NCBI RefSeq assembly: GCF_900240315.1
Contig: NZ_OEPZ01000005.1
Location: 62,001 to 126,000, forward strand
Direction of reading: 5' to 3'
DNA length: 64,000 nucleotides
From: Dorea phocaeensis
Lineage (GTDB): Bacteria; Bacillota; Clostridia; Lachnospirales; Lachnospiraceae
In this document: positions 37,435 through 46,546 of the stretch, piece by piece
Position numbering within the stretch: the first letter of the stretch is position 1
Layout of the letters: each line of letters begins with the position of its first letter
Notes under the pieces: generated by a model
Seen by the model: only the letters and a program-made list of their open reading frames with translations
What the model was told of the DNA's origin: nothing
The model's database searches: none
Made by a program: the position numbers and the translations under genes

Positions 37435-37917
37435 ATGGAGATACAGTTTATTTTAAATGGAAAGAAAACGACCGCAGAAGCGGCGGATGGAACCATGCTG
37501 CTTCTGCTTCTTCGAAGTCTTGGATGCTACAGTGTGAAATGCGGATGCGAAACAACCAACTGCGGACTTTGTACCGTGTGGATTGACGGGGTACCAAGCC
37601 TGTCATGCTCCGTGCTTGCAGCCAGAGTAGAAGGAAAACAGGTGACAACATTGGAGGGACTTCAGGAGGAAGCGGAAGAATTTGCCGCTTTCCTGGCAGC
37701 AGAAGGGGCAGAACAGTGTGGATTCTGTTCTCCGGGATTTGTGATGAACGTGCTGGCGATGGTGCGGGAACTTTCGGATCCTACGGAAGAAGAAATCAAA
37801 GAATATCTGGCGGGAAATCTGTGCCGGTGTACGGGATACATGGGACAGCTTCGCGCTATTAAAAAGTATATGAGCCAGAAGAAAGAGAATGCGGACATGG
37901 GAAAGGAGGGCGTGTAA
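37435..37917 (+). CDS. Molybdenum hydroxylase [2Fe-2S] subunit (small subunit)
   Basis: 160 residues. The plant-type ferredoxin cluster is bound by C38, C43, C46 and C58 (CETTNCGLC). A second [2Fe-2S] cluster in the helical domain uses C95, C98, C130 and C132 (QCGFC and LCRC). It wires electrons from the molybdenum site to FAD. It starts 3 bases after the FAD subunit, and the large subunit start follows its stop within 2 bases. Confidence 0.93.
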   Translation: MEIQFILNGKKTTAEAADGTMLLLLLRSLGCYSVKCGCETTNCGLCTVWIDGVPSLSCSVLAARVEGKQVTTLEGLQEEAEEFAAFLAAEGAEQCGFCSPGFVMNVLAMVRELSDPTEEEIKEYLAGNLCRCTGYMGQLRAIKKYMSQKKENADMGKEGV

Positions 37918-37918
37918 G

Positions 37919-40210
37919 ATGAAGTACGTAAATCAAGCGGTTCCGAAAGTAGATTCCAAGGCATTGATTACCGGAAAACCGGTGTATACCGACGATCTGG
38001 CGCCGAAGGACTGTCTTGTGGTGAAGGTGCTTCGAAGCCCTTATGCTCATGCATTGATTCAGGATATTAAGATGGACACGGCGATGAAGGTACCGGGAAT
38101 CGTCTGTATTCTGACCTACAAGGACTGCCCGAACAAGCGGTTTACCATGGCAGGACAGACCTATCCGGAGCCAAGCCCTTACGACCGCCTGATCTTAGAT
38201 CAGAGGGTGCGCTTCGTGGGGGATGCGGTGGCAATTGTGGCCGGAGAGACAGAGGAAGCGGTAGACCGCGCCATGAAGATGGTGAAGGTTACTTATGAAG
38301 TGTTAGAGCCGGTGCTGGATTTCAGAAGCGCGAAGGACAATGAAGTTTTGGTGCATCCGGAAGATAATTGGGAGAGCCTGTGCCCGGTAGGAGCGGACAA
38401 CAAAAGAAACCTATGTGCCAGTGAAGAGAATATACACGGAGATCTGGAAGGGACCTTTGCAAAATGTAAATACGTTGTGGAAGAGACTTATCATACGAAA
38501 GCCAATCAACAGGCCATGATGGAGACTTTCCGCACTTATACCTATATGGATGTGTACGGAAGATTAAACGTAGTGTCATCTACGCAGGTTACCTTCCATG
38601 TTCGGAGGATTCTTGCGACGGCGCTCGATCTTCCAAAGTCCAAGATTCGCGTAATAAAGCCAAGAATCGGAGGCGGTTTTGGAGCGAAGCAGACGGTGGT
38701 GACGGAAGTTTATCCGGCTCTGGTTACCATGAAGACCGGGCGTGCGGCCAAGATCGTTTATACCAGAGAAGAGTCTATGATTGCATCTTCTCCAAGGCAT
38801 GAGATGGAGATTACCGTTCGAGTGGGAGCGGATGAACAGGGAATCATCAAGGCGATGGATGTCTATACATTGTCTAATACCGGAGCATTCGGCGAACATG
38901 GACCGACGACAGTAGGGCTTTCCGGTCATAAGTCTATTCCGCTTTATGGAAATATTGAGGCATTTCGGTTTGCATTTGACGTCGTTTATACCAATGTGAT
39001 GTCAGCCGGCGCGTACAGAGGATACGGCGCGACACAGGGAATCTTTGCAGTAGAGTCGGCAGTGGACGAGCTGGCGGCGAAGATGGGTGTCTCTGCAATG
39101 GAACTTCGGGAGAAGAATCTTGTGAAAGAAGGGCAGATCATGCCGGCATATTATAATGAACCGGCAAATAGCTGCGCACTTGACCGCTGCCTTGCGAGAG
39201 CGAAAGAAATGATCGGATGGGATGAAAAATATCCGGTGCGTGACATGGGAAATGGAAAAGTACGAAGCGTAGGAGCGGCTATGGCAATGCAGGGCTCCGG
39301 CATATCCGGCGTGGATACGGGCTCCGTAGCGATCAAAGTCAATGATGATGGATTCTACAGCTTGATGATCGGCGCTTCCGATATGGGAACGGGCTGCGAC
39401 ACCATTCTTGCACAGATGGCGGCAGACTGTCTGGATTGTGAGATGGATCAGATTATCGTGTCAGGCGTGGATACGGATGTGTCTCCGTATGACTGCGGAT
39501 CTTATGCGTCCAGTACGACCTATGTAACCGGAATGGCAGTGGTGAAGACTTGTGAGATGCTGCGTAAGAAGATTGTGGAACGCGGCGCACAGTATCTGGA
39601 AATTCCGGCAGAGGAAGCAGAATTTGACGGGAAGAAGGTAGTACATCTTCCGAGTGGAAAAAAGATTTCCTTAAAAGAGATTGGAAATCGGGTGATGTGC
39701 AGCAGCAATGATCCGCTGATGGCATCCGAGGCAAGCTCTTCTCCGATCTCTCCGCCGCCATTTATGGCAGGAATTGCAGAGATTGAGCTGGATAAAGAAA
39801 CCGGGAAAGTGGAACTGATCGACTACGTAGCAGTGGTAGACTGCGGAACAGTGGTGAATCCGGCGCTTGCAAGAGTACAGGTGGAAGGCGGAATTGCTCA
39901 GGGAATCGGAATGGCGCTCTATGAAGATGTAGTTTACAATAAAGATGGAAAGAACTTCAGTAATTCATTTATGCAGTATAAGATTCCGACTCGTTTGGAT
40001 GTGGGAACGGTGCGTGTTGAATTCGAGAGCAGTTATGAGCCGACGGGACCGTTTGGTGCAAAATCAATCGGAGAGATTGTAATCAACACACCGTCTCCGG
40101 CAATTGCCAATGCGATCTATAATGCGTCTCATGTGCGGCTTAGAGAGCTGCCGATGACGGCAGAGAAGGTTTACATGGGAATGCAAAAGCTTCAAAAGGC
40201 AGAAGTCTAG
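37919..40210 (+). CDS. Molybdenum hydroxylase large subunit (xanthine dehydrogenase family)
   Basis: 763 residues from ATG 37919 (GGAAAGGAGGG upstream). Molybdopterin-contacting blocks are visible: RIGGGFGAKQTVV, AYRGYGATQG, SDMGTGCDTILAQ and FGAKSIGEIVINTPSP. E719 in AKSIGE fits the catalytic glutamate that activates the metal-bound water. It hydroxylates a purine or related N-heterocycle. Neighbours YqeB/YqeC and the purine permease suggest a selenium-dependent purine hydroxylase. The substrate is inferred and could be another heterocycle. Confidence 0.9.
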   Translation: MKYVNQAVPKVDSKALITGKPVYTDDLAPKDCLVVKVLRSPYAHALIQDIKMDTAMKVPGIVCILTYKDCPNKRFTMAGQTYPEPSPYDRLILDQRVRFVGDAVAIVAGETEEAVDRAMKMVKVTYEVLEPVLDFRSAKDNEVLVHPEDNWESLCPVGADNKRNLCASEENIHGDLEGTFAKCKYVVEETYHTKANQQAMMETFRTYTYMDVYGRLNVVSSTQVTFHVRRILATALDLPKSKIRVIKPRIGGGFGAKQTVVTEVYPALVTMKTGRAAKIVYTREESMIASSPRHEMEITVRVGADEQGIIKAMDVYTLSNTGAFGEHGPTTVGLSGHKSIPLYGNIEAFRFAFDVVYTNVMSAGAYRGYGATQGIFAVESAVDELAAKMGVSAMELREKNLVKEGQIMPAYYNEPANSCALDRCLARAKEMIGWDEKYPVRDMGNGKVRSVGAAMAMQGSGISGVDTGSVAIKVNDDGFYSLMIGASDMGTGCDTILAQMAADCLDCEMDQIIVSGVDTDVSPYDCGSYASSTTYVTGMAVVKTCEMLRKKIVERGAQYLEIPAEEAEFDGKKVVHLPSGKKISLKEIGNRVMCSSNDPLMASEASSSPISPPPFMAGIAEIELDKETGKVELIDYVAVVDCGTVVNPALARVQVEGGIAQGIGMALYEDVVYNKDGKNFSNSFMQYKIPTRLDVGTVRVEFESSYEPTGPFGAKSIGEIVINTPSPAIANAIYNASHVRLRELPMTAEKVYMGMQKLQKAEV

Positions 40211-40250
40211 AGGCTGCCCGGAAGTTGTCTAGAAGGAGTAGGACAAAGGC

Positions 40251-41699
40251 ATGAAAAAAATACATGCAATTTTGCTGGCGGCTGGAAACAGCCGCCGGTT
40301 TGACGGTAATAAATTGTTATATCCATATCGTGGGAAACCAATGTATCGGCATATTTTAGAACGAATTTCAGAAGCGGCGGTTTCGGAATCGGAAGGATGT
40401 AAGATGGGAATTCGCGTTTTGGTTAGCCAGTATGAAGAGATTCTAAAGGACGGAAGCGAAGAAGGATATCTCTGTCTGAAAAATACAAAGCCAGAGCAGG
40501 GGATTTCCCGGTCAATCCGCATGGGAATTGAAGCGGTGGAAGAGTCCGAAAGTTATGAGCCGGGCGATGGAATTCTCTTTTCTGTCTGCGACCAGCCAAA
40601 ACTTACCCTGGAGACGCTTAAGCGTCTGATGGAAAGCTTTACTTCGTCCGAGAAAGGTATCTGCGCAGTGGCGGCAGCAGGAGACGAGGCGAAGATGGGA
40701 AATCCAGTCATCTTTTCCGATCGGTACTGGGGAGAGTTAAAGTGTCTGATGAAGGATCAGGGCGGAAAAGTCGTGGTGAAGAAGCATCTGGAAGATACGG
40801 TATCTGTTCCGGCAGGAGACGAAGCTGAGCTTCAGGACATTGATTGCCGGGCAGACTTAAAGCCATTTGTGATTGTGCGTGGAGGCGGCGATCTGGCGAC
40901 GGGAACAGCGCACCGCCTGCACAGGGAAGGGTGCCGGGTATTGATTTTGGAAACGAAGCGCCCGGCCTGTATCCGAAGACAGGTGTCTTTCTGTGAGGCA
41001 GTCTATGAGGGCAGTATGGAAGTAGAAGGCGTGACGGCAGTTCGGATGGATGGAAGATTGGATCTGAAAAAAGAGATGGAGAAGATCTGGGCAGAAGGCA
41101 AGATTCCGGTACTGGTTGATCCGGCAGGAAGATCCATTGAAAACCTTCATCCAGACGTTCTGGTGGATGCCATTCTGGCAAAGAAGAACCTTGGAACCAC
41201 GAAAGAGATGGCGCCGCTTACCATCGGACTGGGGCCGGGATTTACGGCAGGTCAGGATGTGGACGTGGTGATTGAAACCATGCGGGGAAGTACGCTTGGG
41301 AAGATTTACAAGGAAGGAAGCGCGATCCCCAATACGGGAGTGCCGGGGATGGTTGCGGGCTACAGTAAAGAGCGGGTGATTCATGCGCCGGGATCGGGGA
41401 CGTTTCAGCCGGAAAAAGCAATCGGAGACCTGGTAGCAAAAGGCGACGTCCTAGGCTTTCTTATGCCGGATCACATTCCGGTGACAGCATCCATGCCGGG
41501 ACTTTTACGGGGGATGATCCGGGAAGGTTACCCAGTGACCAGAGGATTGAAGATCATGGACATCGAACCTCGTATAGAGGAGAGAGACCTTTGTTTCCAG
41601 ATCTCGGATAAGGCGAAGAAAATCGGAGATAGTGTATATCAGGTGATCAGAGAGTATGAAGATTCTAAGACCGAAGGACAGTGTTCTTGCGTTAATTGA
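40251..41699 (+). CDS. MocA-YqeB fusion: molybdenum cofactor cytidylyltransferase and selenium-type maturation protein
   Basis: 482 residues in two parts. Residues about 1-200 are a MobA/MocA-like nucleotidyltransferase (ILLAAGNSRRFDGNKLL, GISRSIRMGIE, FSVCDQPKLT), which converts the cofactor to its cytosine dinucleotide form. Residues about 203-480 are YqeB (VIVRGGGDLATGTAHRLHR, KRPACIRRQVSFCEAV), a marker of selenium-dependent molybdenum hydroxylase systems. The two are more often separate genes. AAGGAG precedes the ATG. The gene ends 44 bases inside yqeC, which suggests coupled translation. Confidence 0.85.
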   Translation: MKKIHAILLAAGNSRRFDGNKLLYPYRGKPMYRHILERISEAAVSESEGCKMGIRVLVSQYEEILKDGSEEGYLCLKNTKPEQGISRSIRMGIEAVEESESYEPGDGILFSVCDQPKLTLETLKRLMESFTSSEKGICAVAAAGDEAKMGNPVIFSDRYWGELKCLMKDQGGKVVVKKHLEDTVSVPAGDEAELQDIDCRADLKPFVIVRGGGDLATGTAHRLHREGCRVLILETKRPACIRRQVSFCEAVYEGSMEVEGVTAVRMDGRLDLKKEMEKIWAEGKIPVLVDPAGRSIENLHPDVLVDAILAKKNLGTTKEMAPLTIGLGPGFTAGQDVDVVIETMRGSTLGKIYKEGSAIPNTGVPGMVAGYSKERVIHAPGSGTFQPEKAIGDLVAKGDVLGFLMPDHIPVTASMPGLLRGMIREGYPVTRGLKIMDIEPRIEERDLCFQISDKAKKIGDSVYQVIREYEDSKTEGQCSCVN

Positions 41700-42321
41700 A
41701 TATGAAAAGAATCGTCCCCATATTCTATCCGTTGTGGGAGCGGGCGGGAAGACGACACTGATCTTTCGTCTGGCAGAGGAATTTAAGAAGCAGGGGCTTC
41801 GGGTTTTGATTGTCACCACGACGAAGATGTATGTGCCGGATCGTTTCTATGTACCCTGGGAGGAAGGAAGGGAACGAAAGACGGAAGAAAAGATCCGGCT
41901 TCAGCTTCTTCGAGAGGGGATTGCAGTCACGGGAAGGACAGAAGTAGGGACACATCCGGAGAAGTTCTTGGAAGTTCCGGAAGAATATCAGGAGCGCCTT
42001 TCACTGCTGTGTGATGTGCTGCTGGTGGAAGCAGACGGATCTAGACAGAAGCCGGTAAAGGTTCCGGCAGAACATGAGCCAGTGCTGTTTTCTGGAACAG
42101 AATTGGTGATCGGCGTGCTGGGCATGAAGAGTGTTGGGCAAAGGATCAAAGATGTGGCTCACCGACCAGAAGATGTGGCAGCATTTTTGCAGACGGATGT
42201 GGAACATCAGATTACGCGGGAGGATCTGCGGAAAATAGCAGAAAGTCCCCAAGGCTTGAAAAAGGGAGTAAACTGCGCATTTGTGGCAGTTGGAAATGAA
42301 TATGAATCGGAAGTATTATGA
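41656..42321 (+). CDS. yqeC: Selenium-dependent hydroxylase accessory protein YqeC
   Basis: 221 residues. It has an N-terminal P-loop VVGAGGKTTLIFRLAEEF (about 25-42), then VLIVTTTKMYVP and LLVEADGSRQKPVKVPAEHEPV, the YqeC pattern. YqeC is a predicted nucleotide-binding factor needed for selenium-type molybdenum hydroxylases; its reaction is not established. It overlaps the MocA-YqeB gene at its start and the XdhC gene at its end. The ribosome site is weak, consistent with coupling. Confidence 0.85.
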   Translation: MKILRPKDSVLALIEYEKNRPHILSVVGAGGKTTLIFRLAEEFKKQGLRVLIVTTTKMYVPDRFYVPWEEGRERKTEEKIRLQLLREGIAVTGRTEVGTHPEKFLEVPEEYQERLSLLCDVLLVEADGSRQKPVKVPAEHEPVLFSGTELVIGVLGMKSVGQRIKDVAHRPEDVAAFLQTDVEHQITREDLRKIAESPQGLKKGVNCAFVAVGNEYESEVL

Positions 42322-43366
42322 AGCGTTATATGCGTATTTCAAGGAGAATCAGGAAGAGGAACTTCTGTCGCTGACTTACCTGGAAGGAAAACGCGCCGGA
42401 GAGAAATATCTGGTGAAAGCATCCGAAACAGGAGAGGAACTTAAGGCGGCAGAAGGAGAAGAAATAGCAGAAATAGAAGGAATAGAAGGAATAGAAGGAA
42501 TCCAAGGAATCCAAGGAGTGACCACAGGAATCAAGGCGACTTCTTGCGGACGGGTATTCGCGGAGCGGATTTGCCGCGCTCCGGTGTGTGTCATCTGCGG
42601 AGCCGGGCATGTGGGGCTTGCCATGATCCGTTTGGCGGCGTTTGCCGGATTTGAGGTGATTGTGGTGGAAGATCGGCCGGTATTTGCCGATCAGGCAAGA
42701 AGGGCCGGAGCACATCGGGTGATCTGTGATTCTTTTGAACAAGGCCTTGCCATGATTCCCGGAGGGCGGCAGGTATTCTTTGTGGTGATGACCAGAGGTC
42801 ACCGCTATGATAAAGACTGCCTGATCGAAATTTTAAAGAAGCCCTACGCATATGCAGGCATGATGGCAAGCCGTGGGCGGGCGGCCAGAATGCGAGAGCA
42901 TTTGCTGGAGCTGGGCGTGGAAGAAGCGAAGACAGAAGCACTTCACACTCCGATTGGATTGTCGATCCATGCGAAAACACCGGAGGAAATTGCGATTTCC
43001 ATTCTTGCAGAAATGATAGAAGTGAAGAACCGTGACGGAATCGGTGCGTCTTGTGACCGGGAGATTCTGGAACAGATTGCGAAGAAGGAAGAAAAAGAGC
43101 CCTGGGCGCTGGCAACGATTATCAGGAGAGCCGGATCGGCGCCGCGGGATGTGGGAACAAAAATGTTGATAAAAGCGGACGGCATGACAGTGGGCTCCAT
43201 TGGAGGCGGTTGTATGGAGGCAGAAGTCATTCAGGCAGCACGCTTGTTTCTTGGGAAATCAGATGCTGTGAAGATAGTAACGGCAGATATGTCCAAAGCA
43301 GATGCAGAGAATGAGGGAATGGTCTGCGGCGGTCAGATAGAGGTACTGTTGGAGGTGGTGAGATAA
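42296..43366 (+). CDS. XdhC/CoxI family maturation factor, domains in reversed order
   Basis: 356 residues from ATG 42296 (ATG 42302 is also possible), overlapping yqeC. A short N-terminal part is followed by a Glu/Ile/Gly repeat (about 56-73). Then comes the Rossmann domain ([17 protein letters not shown], about 95-230) and, at the C-terminus, the CoxI-type domain ([19 protein letters not shown]...[11 protein letters not shown], about 268-340). In classical XdhC the CoxI part comes first. XdhC binds the cofactor, protects it and assists sulfuration before insertion. The cysteine in GGGCME matches the expected position. Role inferred from family and neighbours. Confidence 0.83.
   Translation: MNMNRKYYEALYAYFKENQEEELLSLTYLEGKRAGEKYLVKASETGEELKAAEGEEIAEIEGIEGIEGIQGIQGVTTGIKATSCGRVFAERICRAPVCVICGAGHVGLAMIRLAAFAGFEVIVVEDRPVFADQARRAGAHRVICDSFEQGLAMIPGGRQVFFVVMTRGHRYDKDCLIEILKKPYAYAGMMASRGRAARMREHLLELGVEEAKTEALHTPIGLSIHAKTPEEIAISILAEMIEVKNRDGIGASCDREILEQIAKKEEKEPWALATIIRRAGSAPRDVGTKMLIKADGMTVGSIGGGCMEAEVIQAARLFLGKSDAVKIVTADMSKADAENEGMVCGGQIEVLLEVVR
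42461..42514 (+). repeat. Six 9-nt tandem units in the XdhC gene
   Basis: Units of GAAATAGCA, GAAATAGAA, GGAATAGAA (twice) and GGAATCCAA (twice) encode an E/G-I-E/Q repeat between the N-terminal part and the Rossmann domain. A 9-base unit keeps the frame when copy number changes. Confidence 0.8.
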
Positions 43367-43899
43367 TGGCAAAGGAAATGGCAAAAGAATGGACACATTT
43401 TGACTTGAAGGGAAATGCAAGGATGGTGGATGTGTCAGAGAAGGAAAGTACCAGGCGTCTGGCGGTAGCGTCTGGTGAGATCGCCGTTAATGAGGCGGTG
43501 ATGCAGGCGGTAACCGGGCACACGGCGGCCAAGGGAGACGTTCTTGGCGTGGCAAGAGTCGCCGGGATTATGGCGGTGAAGCGGACGGCAGAACTGATTC
43601 CCATGTGCCATACGATCCCGATTGAGAAATGTGAACTGGCATTTTTCGTCTCTCCGGATGAGGGAACGATCCGTGCAGAGTGTACGGTGATTACAGAAGG
43701 AAAAACAGGCGTGGAAATGGAAGCGTTAACGGGAGTGAACATTGCTCTTCTTACCATCTATGATATGTGCAAGGCGATGGATCGGGGCATGGTCATTTCA
43801 GACGTCTGCCTACTTCAGAAATCCGGAGGGAAAAGCGGAGTATATCAGAGAATGCCAAAGATCAGTGAGAAGAAACAAGGCGGGATAGACCTGCTGTAG
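43366..43899 (+). CDS. moaC: Cyclic pyranopterin monophosphate synthase
   Basis: 177 residues. It turns the MoaA product into cyclic pyranopterin monophosphate, the first stable molybdenum cofactor precursor. MoaC signatures are [31 protein letters not shown]-like [24 protein letters not shown] and [25 protein letters not shown]. The histidine in MCHT and the lysine/aspartate set near KAMD are conserved. It begins within the XdhC stop (TAATG) with GGAGGTGG upstream. Confidence 0.96.
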   Translation: MAKEMAKEWTHFDLKGNARMVDVSEKESTRRLAVASGEIAVNEAVMQAVTGHTAAKGDVLGVARVAGIMAVKRTAELIPMCHTIPIEKCELAFFVSPDEGTIRAECTVITEGKTGVEMEALTGVNIALLTIYDMCKAMDRGMVISDVCLLQKSGGKSGVYQRMPKISEKKQGGIDLL

Positions 43900-43917
43900 C
43901 AGAAGGGAAAGAAAGTT

Positions 43918-44886
43918 ATGATAGACCGTTACGGGAGAACCATTGATTACATGAGAATATCGGTGACGGACCGTTGCAATTTAAGATGTGTATACTGTGT
44001 TCCGGAATGTGGTGTAACAAGGATTCCCACGGAACGGCTGCTGACAGAGGAAGAACTGCTTCGGATTACGAGGGCTGCGGCGAAGGAGGGAATTGCCCAC
44101 GTCAAAGTGACGGGAGGGGAACCCCTTCTTCGACCCAATCTTGCGTGGCTGGTTCAAAAGATTAGAGGAATTCCGGGAATCGAGACGGTGACCCTTACCA
44201 CCAATGGAATCCTGCTGCCCGATCAGATTGATGCGCTGGTGGCAGCTGGGATTTGCGGAATTAATATCAGCTTGGATACGCTGAATAAAGAACGCTACCG
44301 AAGCCTGACGCGTGGCGGGGAACTGGAACGCGCGCTGGCAGGACTGGAGGCAGCGAAAAGGCAGAAGAGTGTGACGGTGAAGGTGAATGCTGTTCTCTAT
44401 GAGACTCATTGGGAAGAGGATACGCTGACACTGGCGGCGTTGGCTAAGAAGGATCCGGTTCATGTGCGGTTTATTGAGCACATGCCTCTTGGGACGGAGA
44501 CGGAAGAACGTCCCGTTCGGGAGGATGCGATTCTGGCATTGCTTCAGAAGGAGTATGGAAAGTGTGAAAGTTACCAAGGGAAGATCGGAGAAGGACCAGG
44601 GCATTATGTTACATTTCCGGGAATGACCGGGAAAATCGGGTTTATCAGCGCGATCAGCCACAAATTCTGTTCCGGCTGTAACCGACTTCGTCTGACGGCA
44701 GATGGAGATCTTCGTATGTGTCTGCAAAGCAAAGAAGGAATTCCTCTGCGAGAACTGTTAAGAGACGGGGCGACGGATGAGAAGGTTCAAGAGGTATTTC
44801 GTGGGTGTATCCTGCAGAAACCGGAGGGGCATCAGATGACGGAGCAGAAAATTGAGGCAGAGGGCATGTGCCAGATCGGCGGATAA
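43918..44886 (+). CDS. moaA: GTP 3',8-cyclase
   Basis: 322 residues, a radical SAM enzyme. The N-terminal [4Fe-4S] cysteines are C20, C24 and C27, and the C-terminal cluster cysteines are C251, C254 and C268. VTGGEPLLRPN and TTNGILL are the SAM-contacting blocks. The usual C-terminal GG is represented by IGG, which inserts into the active site. It converts GTP to 3',8-cyclo-dihydro-GTP. It is 18 bases after moaC. Confidence 0.96.
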   Translation: MIDRYGRTIDYMRISVTDRCNLRCVYCVPECGVTRIPTERLLTEEELLRITRAAAKEGIAHVKVTGGEPLLRPNLAWLVQKIRGIPGIETVTLTTNGILLPDQIDALVAAGICGINISLDTLNKERYRSLTRGGELERALAGLEAAKRQKSVTVKVNAVLYETHWEEDTLTLAALAKKDPVHVRFIEHMPLGTETEERPVREDAILALLQKEYGKCESYQGKIGEGPGHYVTFPGMTGKIGFISAISHKFCSGCNRLRLTADGDLRMCLQSKEGIPLRELLRDGATDEKVQEVFRGCILQKPEGHQMTEQKIEAEGMCQIGG

Positions 44887-44948
44887 GATATAGATCGAAG
44901 GCTAAGACACGAATCGAGGACTAAGACATAAGGAGGAGGCGTTTGATA

Positions 44949-45437
44949 ATGAAAGCAGTTGTAATTGTGGCAAGTACCAGTGGATATCTGGGACAAAGAG
45001 AAGATAAGAGCGGTCCGACTCTGAAAGCCCGGCTGGAGAACATGGGCTTTACGGTGCCGGAGATTCTGCTGCTTCCGGATGACCGAAGGAAGCTAAGCGA
45101 AGCAATGCGAGAACTTGCGGATGAGCAGAAGGTGGAACTGATTGTAACCACCGGAGGCACAGGCTTTGCAAAGGATGACTGTACGCCGGAGGCAACACTG
45201 GACATTGTGGAGCGAAGAGCCGACGGGATCCCGGAAGCGATGCGTGCTTACAGCAGTCAGTTTACGGATCGCGCAATGCTTTCTAGAGCGGCAGCGGGGA
45301 TTCGAGGGGAGACCGTCATTATCAACCTTCCGGGCAGTGTAAAAGCAGTAGAAGAATGTATGGATTGTGTGGAGAATAGTTTGATCCACGGGATTGAGAT
45401 TCTGACGGGGAAGACCGGAGAATGCGGGAGACAGTAG
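44949..45437 (+). CDS. MogA/MoaB-type molybdopterin adenylyltransferase
   Basis: 162 residues from ATG 44949, with AAGGAGGAGG upstream. MoCF-binding domain: VIVASTSGYLGQREDKSGP at the N-terminus, ELIVTTGGTGFAKDDCTPEA in the middle and INLPGSVKAVEECM at the end. It adenylylates molybdopterin before metal insertion. The GGTGF and PGS motifs are intact. Next come the MoeA-like and MOSC genes. Confidence 0.9.
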   Translation: MKAVVIVASTSGYLGQREDKSGPTLKARLENMGFTVPEILLLPDDRRKLSEAMRELADEQKVELIVTTGGTGFAKDDCTPEATLDIVERRADGIPEAMRAYSSQFTDRAMLSRAAAGIRGETVIINLPGSVKAVEECMDCVENSLIHGIEILTGKTGECGRQ

Positions 45438-45517
45438 AGTACAAAAGACAGTAGCATATTGGAAGGCAGCCGTCGGAGTAAATACAGTCATCAGGAAAGA
45501 GGAAAGAAGGAGCACAC

Positions 45518-46543
45518 ATGAAAGAGATTGAAACTATCCATGCCGAGGGGCATGTAATCTGCCATGATATTACGGTTATTATTAAGGATCAAATCAAAGA
45601 CACGGCATTTCGCAAAGGTCATATTGTGACGAAGGAGGATATTCCCAAGCTTCTTTCTCTGGGGAAGGATCACCTTTACGTATGGGAAAAAGAAGAAGGA
45701 ATGTTGCATGAAAATGAAGCGGCCAAGATTCTGGCGTCGGTGTGCCGGAATCAGTATATGAAGGAAACACCTGTAAAAGAAGGAAAGATTGAACTTGTGG
45801 CAGAGTGCGAGGGCGTCTTTTTGGTAGATGTAGAGAGACTTCGGAAAATCAATAGTCTGGACGCCATGATGATTGCGACCAGACACACCAATCAGGCAGT
45901 ATGTCCGGGAGATAAACTGGCCGGAACCAGGATTATTCCGCTGGTCATTGAAGCAGAGAAAATGGAGGCGGTTAAGGAGATTGGCGATGGGCGGCCGATT
46001 TTAAAGATTTGCCCCTATGTGAGGAAGAAGGCGGCAGTGATCACGACTGGAAACGAGGTTTATCATGGACGGATTCAGGATACCTTTACGCCGGTGATTC
46101 GAGAAAAGCTGGCGGCATTCGGTGTGGAAGTGATCTTTCACGAGACGGTTCCGGATGAGACGGATCAAATCCAGGCGGCCATTCTAAGGGCGAAAGAAAG
46201 CGGGGCGCAGTGCATTCTCTGTACCGGTGGAATGAGTGTCGATCCAGATGACCGCACACCGGGTGCGATTCGGGATTCGGGTGCGCGGATTGTAACCTAT
46301 GGAGCTCCAGTGCTTCCGGGAGCGATGCTGGTACTTGGCTACTATGAGGATGGAACACCGATTATGGGACTACCCGGATGCGTCATGTATGCGGCAGTAA
46401 CCGTATTTGATCTGCTTCTTCCAAGAGTGCTGGCAGATGTAGAGATTACGCGAGAAGAGATTGCCGGGATGGGACACGGCGGGTTGTGTCTGGGGTGTGA
46501 GACTTGCCATTATCCGGCGTGCAGTTTTGGAAAGGGATATTAA
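45518..46543 (+). CDS. Molybdopterin-binding protein, truncated MoeA-like with Cys tail
   Basis: 341 residues, shorter than MoeA (about 400). The MoCF-binding domain spans about 165-310 (AVITTGNEVYHGRIQDTF, CILCTGGMSVDPDDRTP, GLPGCVMYAAVTVFDLLLP). The N-terminal part does not look like the standard MoeA domains. The extreme C-terminus is cysteine-rich: CLGCETCHYPACSFGKG, four cysteines plus histidine, suggesting metal binding. It may do the molybdate-insertion step or a regulatory task. No other moeA is in the window. Confidence 0.75.
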   Translation: MKEIETIHAEGHVICHDITVIIKDQIKDTAFRKGHIVTKEDIPKLLSLGKDHLYVWEKEEGMLHENEAAKILASVCRNQYMKETPVKEGKIELVAECEGVFLVDVERLRKINSLDAMMIATRHTNQAVCPGDKLAGTRIIPLVIEAEKMEAVKEIGDGRPILKICPYVRKKAAVITTGNEVYHGRIQDTFTPVIREKLAAFGVEVIFHETVPDETDQIQAAILRAKESGAQCILCTGGMSVDPDDRTPGAIRDSGARIVTYGAPVLPGAMLVLGYYEDGTPIMGLPGCVMYAAVTVFDLLLPRVLADVEITREEIAGMGHGGLCLGCETCHYPACSFGKGY

Positions 46544-46546
46544 AGA

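Noticed and set aside
37919-40210. Selenocysteine (in-frame TGA) in the hydroxylase large subunit
   Set aside because: The frame is open throughout; selenium in such enzymes is a labile cofactor ligand, not selenocysteine.
42461-42514. CRISPR-like repeat
   Set aside because: Units are 9 bases, directly tandem and in frame within a coding sequence, with no spacers.
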